A stretch of 5,912 nt of DNA from JBFGCA01 sp041567315. Its GTDB lineage: Bacteria; Acidobacteriota; Thermoanaerobaculia; Multivoradales; JAHEKO01. The translations under genes and the position numbers were made by a program. Below, piece after piece: positions 1-5,891 of the stretch. The notes beneath the pieces are model-generated. The model saw only the letters and a program-made list of their open reading frames with translations. It was not told the origin of the DNA and did not search any database. Numbering within the stretch: position 1 is the first letter of the stretch; each line of letters starts with the position of its first letter. The stretch is taken from contig JBFGCA010000182.1 in assembly GCA_041567315.1 (NCBI GenBank), positions 1 to 5,912 on the forward strand, written 5' to 3'.

Positions 1-121
1 CCGCACCAACTCCGCTTCCCAGTCGCGTATGATCTGCTGCACTTCGTTCGAGAGTTGTTGCAAGGCGCCGTCTTTCGTCGCGTGACACTTGGCCGTCGAA
101 ACGCGGAACCGTTGCCGGTAG
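1..121 (-). other. Edge segment of different composition; possible C-terminal fragment of a minus-strand gene
   Basis: This segment does not continue the carbamoyltransferase homology in any plus frame. G+C is visibly lower than in the rest of the window. Base composition is periodic: positions 2, 5, 8 and so on are AT-rich, and positions 1, 4, 7 and so on are about 75% G/C. That pattern fits coding on the minus strand with codons 120-118 down to 3-1. The minus frame is open across the segment and reads as a hydrophilic, probably helical peptide, including LQQLSNEVQQIIRDWEAEL. I do not recognise the family. A plus frame starting at base 1 is also open but has poorer third-position G/C. The fragment runs off the window edge, so its product is unknown, and it could also be an assembly chimera. 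Confidence 0.3.
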
Positions 122-1414
122 TTCGAGGAGGTCCGCTTCCCGCACTCGCTGGGGCTGCTCTACTCGACGCTCACCGCCTACCTCGGCTTCCGGGTCAACG
201 ACGGCGAGGGCAAGGTGATGGGTCTCGCCGCCTGGGGCGAGCCGCGCTATCTCGACCGGCTGCGGCGGCTGGTGCGGCGCGGCGGCAACGGCCGGTACGA
301 GCTGGACATGGACTACTTCGGCTTTCTCGGCGGGCGGCGGATGGAGTCTCCGGCGCTCGCCGAGCTGCTGGGCCGGCCGGCGCGCCACCGGGCCGAGGAG
401 ATCGGGCCGTTCCACCGCGACGTGGCGGCGAGCCTCCAGGCGCTGCTCGAGGAGGTGCTGCTCGAGGAGGTCCGCTACCTGGCCGGCGTCGTGCCCCTGC
501 CCGACCTCTGTCTGGCCGGTGGCGTGGCGCTCAACTGCGTGGCCAACGGCCGGCTGCGGCGCCAGGGGCCGTTCGCGCGGCTCTTCGTCCAGCCGGCCGC
601 CGGGGACGCCGGCGGTTGTCTGGGGGCGGCGGCGCTGGCCTGGCACCGCCTCTCGGGCGGGCGGCGGCCGGCGCCGCTCGAGCACGTCTTCCTAGGGCCG
701 AGCTGGGCGGCCGACGAGGTGGCGGCGCTGCTCGAGGCGGCCGGGCTGGCGGCCCACGACTTCCGGGGTCGAGAGCCGGAGCTGCTCGAGGCCACCGTCG
801 AACGGCTGGCGGCGGGCCGCGTCGTCGGCTGGTTCCAGGGGGCGATGGAGCTGGGGCCGCGGGCGCTGGGGGCACGAAGCCTGCTGGCCAACCCGCTCGA
901 CCCGGCGGTCCGGGAGCGGCTCAACCGGCGGATCAAGCGGCGCGAGCCGTTCCGCCCCTTCGCTCCCAGCGTGCTGGAGTCGGCGGCGGGCGACTCCTTC
1001 GAGCTCTCGAGCGCCTCCCCGTTCATGCTCGAGGCCTGCGCCGTGCGGCCCGGGGCGGACCTGCCGGCGGTCACCCACGTCGACGGCTCGGCGCGCCCGC
1101 AGACGGTGTCGCCCGCCACCCAGCCGCGGTTCGCCGCCCTGCTGGAAGCGTTCGGCCGGCGCGCCGGCCGCCCGGTGCTGCTCAACACCTCGTTCAACCG
1201 CGCCGGCGAGCCGATCGTCTGCTCGCCGGTCGACGCCCTGGCGACGATGGCGGCCACCGGTCTCGACTCGCTGGTGATCGAGGACTTCCTGCTCGACCGC
1301 GAGGCGCTGCCGGCCAACCTCGGCCGGCTGCTGGCCGGCTGGGAGAGCGAGCGCGGTCGGGCGCCCCGGCCCGCCGAGCTCCCTGTGTCCGAAAACCTCT
1401 ACAGCTTTGTCTGA
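122..1414 (+). CDS. Carbamoyltransferase, NodU/CmcH family, 5'-truncated (probable pseudogene)
   Basis: Family members transfer a carbamoyl group from carbamoyl phosphate, through carbamoyl-adenylate, to a hydroxyl of an antibiotic, toxin or Nod factor in the cytoplasm. The open frame gives about 430 residues, against roughly 550-600 for complete relatives such as TobZ. Visible signatures in order: FPHSLGLLYS (from about 137), KVMGLAAWG (209-238), HRDVAASLQ (about 415-440), LAGGVALNC (512-538), PAAGDAGG (about 593-616), FQGAMELGPRALG (833-871, start of the C-terminal carbamoyltransferase domain), REPFRPFAPS (about 940-970) and LLNTSFNRAGEPIV (1178-1219). The N-terminal part, which holds the metal-binding HHxxHA motif of the Kae1-like domain, is absent, and TAG at 119-121 lies directly before the homology. 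The first in-frame starts are GTG 212 and ATG 215, inside a conserved block, so they are unlikely to be native. A 399-residue product from ATG 215 could be made but would probably be inactive. The 3' end overlaps the next gene by 8 bases. The family call is firm; that the gene is broken is inferred. Confidence 0.93.
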   Translation, partial: FEEVRFPHSLGLLYSTLTAYLGFRVNDGEGKVMGLAAWGEPRYLDRLRRLVRRGGNGRYELDMDYFGFLGGRRMESPALAELLGRPARHRAEEIGPFHRDVAASLQALLEEVLLEEVRYLAGVVPLPDLCLAGGVALNCVANGRLRRQGPFARLFVQPAAGDAGGCLGAAALAWHRLSGGRRPAPLEHVFLGPSWAADEVAALLEAAGLAAHDFRGREPELLEATVERLAAGRVVGWFQGAMELGPRALGARSLLANPLDPAVRERLNRRIKRREPFRPFAPSVLESAAGDSFELSSASPFMLEACAVRPGADLPAVTHVDGSARPQTVSPATQPRFAALLEAFGRRAGRPVLLNTSFNRAGEPIVCSPVDALATMAATGLDSLVIEDFLLDREALPANLGRLLAGWESERGRAPRPAELPVSENLYSFV

Positions 1415-4400
1415 TTTCGCCGCCCTCCTGGAAGCCTGGCTGGCTGCTGGCGGTGCCGCCGGCGCACCAGGGGCGGCCGACCACCCAGGGCGGCTCGACC
1501 CCGTGGCCTGCGGCGAGCTCGCCGCCTGGCTGGCCACCGAGGAGGGGCTGCGGGAAGCGCGCCGGCGGCAGGCAGAGGGCGTCGGTGCAGGCGGGGAGGC
1601 TCGGCCTCCGGAACGTGCGAGCGGCCGCAGCGCGCCCGCCCACGACCCTTCCGGGGAGATCTCCGGCGCGCCGGTCAAGGCCGCCGCGCGGCGCGGCGAG
1701 CTTCCCGGCGGCCGCCTCTCCGCCGAAGAGCCCCGGCCGATCAGCATCTGGGAGCCGCGGCAGCGCCGCGACGGGCTGGTCTTCGTGCGCCCCGAGCCGT
1801 GGCCGGAGGGCGACCACTACGCGGCCCGCGAGGCGGTCCCCGCCCGCAAGCGGCGCCGCCACCGCATCTGCCTGTTCGGCGAGTCGGCCGCCGCCGGCTA
1901 CCTCTACGCGCCCCACCTGACGCCGGCCCGGGTCCTCGAAGAGCAGCTCGACGCGCTGGCCGGCGAGGAGGCCTTCGAGGTGGTCGACCTGGCGCGCACC
2001 AACGAGACCCTGAACTCGCTGGTCTCGACGCTCGAAGCGGCGCTCCAGCTCGAGCCCGACCTGCTGGTGGTCTTCGCCGGCAACAACTGGACGCTGCTCG
2101 AGACGCCGGAGGTCTCGGCCTACGCGCCGTCGATCCGCGCCCGCCAGCGGTTCGCCCGGGCGCTGTCCGGCGGCGCCGCGGGGTCGCCCACGGTCCTCTA
2201 CGGACCGATCGAGCTGGCGGCGCGCCGCGTCCTGGAGCGCGCCGGCGCGGCGCTGGCCCGCATCCACCGGCTGGCGGCGCGGCGCTCGATCCCGGTGGTG
2301 CTGATGGTCCCCGAGGTCAACCTGGCCGACTGGGAGAACCGGCAGCCGGTGCTCTGGCCGGCCGGGGACGGCGCCGCGCGCTGGTACGAGCTGTACGAGC
2401 GGGCGGCCGCGGCGCTGGCGGCGGAGGACTGGCGGGAAACGAGGCGGCTCGCCGGGCAGATGCTCGCCCTCGACGACGGCACCTGCCCCACCACCTTCCG
2501 GCTGTTCGCCAGGGCGTGGATGGGCGCCGGCGACGAGCAGCGGGCGGCCGCCGCCTGCCGCGCCGAGCTGGCGGTGGGCCATTACGCGACGCTCGGCTTC
2601 CTGAGCGCCCCGCAGGCCGGCCCGATGGTCCAGGAGCTGCAGCGCCGGGCGGCCGCGCACCACGGCTTCGAGCTCGTGGACCTCCCGGCGGTCTTCGCCC
2701 GCCACACCGGCTCGCCGCTCACCGGCCGGCGGCTGTTTCTGGACTACTGCCACCTGACCGTCGAGGGCATGCAGGCGGCGATGGCGGCCACCGCCGGCCG
2801 GGTGGCCAGCCGGTTCGGTCTGCTGGAGGGCGAGCCCGAGCTGGCGGAGCTGTTGGCTCGGCTTCCCCCGCCCCAGGTCGCCGCCGAGGCCGACGCCAGC
2901 GCCAAGCTCGGCGCCGCCGTCCACGGCGCCCACCGCCTGCTGACCGTGGGGTCCAAGGCACCGATCCTCGAGCACTGGTGCCGGGCGGCGCTGGCCGCCT
3001 CGCCCGCGATCGCCGAGACCATGCAGGCCCTCGTCGAGGCCCGCTCGACGCCGCTGCCGGCGGTCCTCACCGCCGCCCAGCAGCGGGTCTGGCGCTCGCC
3101 GTACACCCTGGGTGCCCAGCACGGCTGGCGCTGGGAGGGCTCCGACCTGGAGCTGATCGAGGTGCTGGTCAAGGTGCTGGAGGAGGACGGGCGGCCCGTC
3201 CCAGAGCCGCTGCCCCGCACCCTGCTCGACCGACGCTGGTCCGACGTCTCGGGGATCGACCTCGCGGGTTCGCCGCGCCACCTGGCCGAGCCGCTCGAGC
3301 GTCTGTTTCCCGAGGCGCTGGCGACCCCCGGCCACACCGGCCGCGCCACCTACCGCGCCGCCTGGCCGAGCACGACCTTCTGCTTCGTCACCGACGCGGA
3401 GCACGACCTCACCGCCGAGCTGACCGTGCGCCGGCCGGAGCCGGAGTCCGGATCGACCGGAACGGACCTCGGAATCGACGCCGCTGGACTGCTCGCCCCC
3501 AGGCCGGATCGACCCCGGACAGACGACACGCAAGAGAAAAGAACAGGTAGAGAAAAGACTGGTGGGGCGGCTGGCGCGGTCGCCGCAGCAATAGGCGACC
3601 TGCGAGTCGAGCTGAACGGGCAAGCGATCGCCAGCTGCGACTTGAGCGGACGTTGGCGCACACACGGGCTGCGGCTCCCGCGCGGACTGCTGCGGCCGGG
3701 CTTCAACCGGCTTACCTTGAGCTGGCCACCGCCGACGATTCCGGGCGAGCTCGCCCTGACCGCCGCCGTGGCCCGACTGGAGCTCGGCCATGAAACCGAT
3801 CTCCACCCGATCTTCGGGGAAGTCGCTGCCCTCCGGCTGTGCCGTCGGCAAGCCGCCACGAGAGCAGGGGCGCCCGCCCAGAGCTCCGTGCACGGAGCTC
3901 GGAGACCGGGCGAATTTGCGCTCGCCGCGGCAGTCCCTGGCACCCTCCTACCCGGTCTCTCCGTTCAAGAGCACGGAAACCACCGAGCCAGCACACGAGG
4001 GCAGGCGGTCACCGTGGGCGTGGTCGGCGGCGGCACCGCCGGCTACCTGACCGCGCTGGCGCTGCGCACCAAGCTGCCGGGGGTGGCGGTCACCCTCATC
4101 GAGTCGCCGGAGGTACCGGTCCTCGGGGTCGGCGAGGCGACCACGCCGCTCACCCCGCAGTTTCTGCACGTCGACCTCGGCCTCGACGTCCACCAGCTCT
4201 TCCGCGAAGTGCGGCCGACCTTCAAGCTGGGGATCCGCTTCGACTGGGGCGGTCCGAACAGCGGCCCCGGAGGCTTCAACTACCCGTTCGGTCCGGTCGA
4301 GGTCGCCGACGCGCTGCGCTGGGACGGCGACCTCGACCGCTGCTCGCTGCAGTCGATGCTGATGTCGGCCGGCGCGCTGCCGCTGACGGCCGCTCGAGAC

Positions 4401-5735
4401 GGCGACTACCCGCCGGCGGCGGCGCGGCCGGGAACTCGGCACGGGGCACCGGGCGGCGAGCGGCCGCTCTGGCTGTCCGGCACGGCCGCCCGCATCGCCT
4501 ACCACCTGGACAACCCGCGGCTGGTCGCCTACCTGCAGCGGCGCGCGGCCGAGCGCGGCGTCGAGCGGGTGCTCGCCACCGTGGCCGACGTCGAGGTCGG
4601 TAGCGCCGGCGGGGCCGACCGCCCGAGCGTCGACGGCGGGGAGATCGGCGACGGGCGCGGCGGAACGGCGGGCAACGGGTCCACGAGCGTCGAGGTCCGG
4701 GCGCTGCGGCTGGCCGACGGCCGGCGGCTCTGCTTCGACTACTACGTCGACTGCACGGGCGCCGCTTCGCTGCTGGCCGGCCGGGCGCTGGGCTCCCCGC
4801 TCGAGAGCTACGAGGGCAGCCTGTTCACCGACCGTGCCGTCGTCGGCCGCGCCATCGTGGGCCGCGCTCACCCGCAGAGCCGGCTGCCGCCGTTCACCCG
4901 GGCGACGGCAATGCCCGCCGGCTGGGCGTGGAGCATCCCGCAGCCGGAGGAGCGGCACGTGGGCTACGTCTATTCGTCGCGCTTCGTGGGCGACGAGCAG
5001 GCGGCGGCCGAGCTGCGCCGCGCCTCGCCGACCGCCGGGGGCCGCACCGGCGGCGGCCTGCGCGTGCTCGCCTTCCGGCCCGGACGGCACCGCCACTTCT
5101 GGCTCGGCAACGTCTTCGCCCTCGGCAACGCCTACGGTTTCGTCGAGCCGCTGGAGTCGACGGCGCTCCACCTGCTGATCCGCCAGATCGGCCTGCTGGT
5201 CGGCTCCTTTCCCTGGCGCGGGCCGGCCGGCCGCCTGCGCACGGTCTTCAACCGGCGGGTTGGCGCCTTCTGGGACTACGTCGCCTGGTTCGTGGGCCTG
5301 CACTTCAAGTTCAACCGGCGGATGACCACCCCCTTCTGGCGCGCCTGCCGGCGCGACGTCGACGTGTCGCGGCACGCGGAGCTGCTGGAGTCCTTTCGCC
5401 GTGATGGACCGCTCACGCGTTCGCGTGCGGAGCGCGACGGCTTCGACTACCCCGACCCGCTCTGGGGACCGGAGGGCCTCGACGTGATCCTGTGCGGGCA
5501 GGGGGTCCCTGCTCCCCTGCCCCCGCCACGCCGGGAGCGAGCCTTCTGGGAGCGGCAGATCGCCGGTTACGGGAACCAGGTCGAGCGAGCCCTGTCGCAG
5601 GACCTGGCCCTGCGGCTCTTCGCACGCTGCCCCGAGCTTCTCGAGGCCTGGGTCGACGGCCTGCGCGCGATCGGCCCCGCGTTTCCAGCGCCCGCTACCG
5701 GGCACCTGACGCGGGACCGCGCGGTGCGTGTCTGA
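1407..5735 (+). CDS. SGNH-family hydrolase fused to flavin-dependent tryptophan-halogenase-like protein (1442 aa)
   Basis: One uninterrupted frame carries two modules usually found as separate proteins. Residues about 1-155 are a helical N-terminus and an Ala/Gly/Arg-rich linker. Residues about 155-465 are an SGNH/GDSL-type hydrolase: GES with Ser160, GNNW with Asn226, and DYCH with Asp446 and His449. A TPR-like helical stretch (about 327-390) is inserted in it. Residues about 470-625 look helical, and 640-795 contain beta-rich segments. Residues about 870-1442 match flavin-dependent halogenases: GGGTAG (874-879), GVGEAT (907-912), FK with Lys940, WAWSIP (1173-1178) and EPLESTA (1247-1253). 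The start is TTG 1407, which overlaps the previous stop codon (8 bases). No Shine-Dalgarno sequence is visible, so translational coupling is likely; GTG 1503 is the alternative start. Likely role: acyl or ester chemistry plus halogenation of a pathway intermediate. The substrate cannot be read from the sequence. I am sure of both module families, less sure that they form one protein. Confidence 0.85.
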   Translation: MSDFAALLEAWLAAGGAAGAPGAADHPGRLDPVACGELAAWLATEEGLREARRRQAEGVGAGGEARPPERASGRSAPAHDPSGEISGAPVKAAARRGELPGGRLSAEEPRPISIWEPRQRRDGLVFVRPEPWPEGDHYAAREAVPARKRRRHRICLFGESAAAGYLYAPHLTPARVLEEQLDALAGEEAFEVVDLARTNETLNSLVSTLEAALQLEPDLLVVFAGNNWTLLETPEVSAYAPSIRARQRFARALSGGAAGSPTVLYGPIELAARRVLERAGAALARIHRLAARRSIPVVLMVPEVNLADWENRQPVLWPAGDGAARWYELYERAAAALAAEDWRETRRLAGQMLALDDGTCPTTFRLFARAWMGAGDEQRAAAACRAELAVGHYATLGFLSAPQAGPMVQELQRRAAAHHGFELVDLPAVFARHTGSPLTGRRLFLDYCHLTVEGMQAAMAATAGRVASRFGLLEGEPELAELLARLPPPQVAAEADASAKLGAAVHGAHRLLTVGSKAPILEHWCRAALAASPAIAETMQALVEARSTPLPAVLTAAQQRVWRSPYTLGAQHGWRWEGSDLELIEVLVKVLEEDGRPVPEPLPRTLLDRRWSDVSGIDLAGSPRHLAEPLERLFPEALATPGHTGRATYRAAWPSTTFCFVTDAEHDLTAELTVRRPEPESGSTGTDLGIDAAGLLAPRPDRPRTDDTQEKRTGREKTGGAAGAVAAAIGDLRVELNGQAIASCDLSGRWRTHGLRLPRGLLRPGFNRLTLSWPPPTIPGELALTAAVARLELGHETDLHPIFGEVAALRLCRRQAATRAGAPAQSSVHGARRPGEFALAAAVPGTLLPGLSVQEHGNHRASTRGQAVTVGVVGGGTAGYLTALALRTKLPGVAVTLIESPEVPVLGVGEATTPLTPQFLHVDLGLDVHQLFREVRPTFKLGIRFDWGGPNSGPGGFNYPFGPVEVADALRWDGDLDRCSLQSMLMSAGALPLTAARDGDYPPAAARPGTRHGAPGGERPLWLSGTAARIAYHLDNPRLVAYLQRRAAERGVERVLATVADVEVGSAGGADRPSVDGGEIGDGRGGTAGNGSTSVEVRALRLADGRRLCFDYYVDCTGAASLLAGRALGSPLESYEGSLFTDRAVVGRAIVGRAHPQSRLPPFTRATAMPAGWAWSIPQPEERHVGYVYSSRFVGDEQAAAELRRASPTAGGRTGGGLRVLAFRPGRHRHFWLGNVFALGNAYGFVEPLESTALHLLIRQIGLLVGSFPWRGPAGRLRTVFNRRVGAFWDYVAWFVGLHFKFNRRMTTPFWRACRRDVDVSRHAELLESFRRDGPLTRSRAERDGFDYPDPLWGPEGLDVILCGQGVPAPLPPPRRERAFWERQIAGYGNQVERALSQDLALRLFARCPELLEAWVDGLRAIGPAFPAPATGHLTRDRAVRV
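1860..2830 (+). other. SGNH hydrolase module with TPR-like insert (within the 1407-5735 frame)
   Basis: Block I is LFGESAAAGY at about 1872-1901, with the nucleophile candidate Ser160. The block II position reads ARTNETLNS rather than the usual glycine-containing motif. Block III is FAGNNW (2073-2090). Block V is DYCHLTVEG (2742-2768), which supplies the Asp/His pair. Between blocks III and V, about 2385-2570 encodes Ala-rich paired helices (ERAAAALAAEDW, then ARAWMGAGDEQRAAAACRAE) resembling TPR units. This resembles the TPR-containing SGNH proteins that carry GNNE and HLT motifs. There is no signal peptide, because over 150 residues precede block I, so the module is probably cytoplasmic. 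Its substrate is unknown. Confidence 0.75.
3339..3795 (+). other. Beta-rich accessory region split by a low-complexity insert
   Basis: The strands RATYRAAWPSTTFCFVT and ELTVRRP (about 3342-3440) and then DLRVELNGQAIASCDL through GFNRLTLSWPP (3597-3735) resemble a beta-sandwich carbohydrate-binding-like fold. The pattern is VELNGQ, then a W, then LPRGLLRPGFNRLTLSW. An approximately 50-residue hydrophilic, non-conserved stretch (about 3441-3596) separates the two halves. The fold assignment is by pattern only. The region may bind or position a substrate for the SGNH module. Confidence 0.4.
3533..3558 (+). repeat. A-rich purine patch with 10-bp direct repeat
   Basis: AGAGAAAAGA occurs at 3533-3542 and again at 3549-3558 with a 6-base spacer, inside the low-complexity insert of the accessory region (encoding QEKRTGREKT). 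The patch is strikingly A-rich in an otherwise GC-rich gene. An 11-bp direct repeat CCGGATCGACC lies nearby at 3448-3458 and 3504-3514. Confidence 0.6.
3881..3900. repeat. Perfect 20-bp palindrome in the inter-module region
   Basis: The sequence GAGCTCCGTGCACGGAGCTC is its own exact reverse complement. As RNA it could fold into an 8-bp stem with a TGCA loop. It lies in the weakly conserved stretch between the SGNH and accessory part and the halogenase module. Confidence 0.8.
3902..3959. repeat. Inverted repeat, 9-bp arms with 40-nt loop, next to the palindrome
   Basis: GAGACCGGG at 3902-3910 is the exact reverse complement of CCCGGTCTC at 3951-3959, and 3901/3960 adds a G-T wobble pair. It follows the 3881-3900 palindrome directly and ends about 55 bases before the candidate halogenase start at 4014. 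No T-tract follows, so it does not look like a classical terminator. Confidence 0.65.
4014..5735 (+). other. Flavin-dependent (tryptophan-halogenase-like) module; possible independent gene start at GTG 4014
   Basis: From GTG 4014 to the stop codon is 573 codons, close to the usual full length of flavin-dependent halogenases. Seen: Rossmann GGGTAG (4026-4043), GVGEATTP (about 4125-4148), FKLGIRF with Lys940 (4224-4226), AYHLDNPRLVAYL, a DCTG flavin-site motif (about 4749-4760), WAWSIP (4923-4940), GNAYGFVEPLESTALHLL (about 5124-5177) and LHFKFNRRMTTPFW near 5300-5340. Counted from GTG 4014 the lysine is residue 71, close to the catalytic Lys79 of PrnA and RebH. Glu1250 aligns with the PrnA Glu346 position. 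These proteins use reduced FADH2, O2 and halide, and need a flavin reductase partner not seen here. A GAGGGCAGGCGG stretch at 3998-4009 could act as a ribosome binding site if this is a separate gene. Confidence 0.85.
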
Positions 5736-5779
5736 CCCGATCGGTGGAGGGTGCAGCTCGGCCGCCAGGCCCCAGGCTC

Positions 5780-5799
5780 GCTCCCGTTGCACCGGGAGC
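5780..5799 (+). terminator. Candidate hairpin terminator after the fusion gene
   Basis: GCTCCCG (5780-5786) pairs exactly with CGGGAGC (5793-5799) around a 6-base loop, 44 bases after the TGA at 5733-5735. No T-run follows, so this would be an atypical terminator or a 3' stabilising hairpin. The rest of 5736-5891 shows no gene I can support. Confidence 0.35.
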
Positions 5800-5891
5800 T
5801 CGCTAGTGTGGCGTCTCCGACTTGGCTTGCCAGATAGGCGAGTCATTCGTTGGTGCTGCCAAGGCGCGCTGACGCAGGCATAGCGGGGACT

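Noticed and set aside
443..472. 15-bp tandem duplication (CTGCTCGAGGAGGT twice) encoding LLEEVLLEEV
   Set aside because: The spacing to the next conserved motif (LAGGVALNC) is about that of family members, so the repeat reflects a leucine/glutamate-rich helix and not an inserted copy.
1660..1669. Short palindrome GGAGATCTCC in the N-terminal linker
   Set aside because: A 10-bp palindrome is expected by chance in this much GC-rich sequence, and no promoter or operator context is visible.
55..1920. 621-codon plus-strand frame overlapping the carbamoyltransferase
   Set aside because: Its translation is Arg/Gly/Ala/Pro-rich with no family motifs. It is a shadow frame of GC-rich coding DNA.
1194..3893. 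Long minus-strand open frame of 899 codons
   Set aside because: Low-complexity translation with no recognisable domain, lying opposite well-supported plus-strand genes.
3790..4603. Alternative plus frames across the module junction that might provide a stop for the SGNH gene
   Set aside because: The conserved sequence on both sides stays in the same frame, and the alternative frames carry no homology, so I see no evidence for a frameshift here.
3948..5846. Minus-strand open frame of 632 codons opposite the halogenase module
   Set aside because: It is antisense to clear halogenase motifs, and its translation has no coherent domain.
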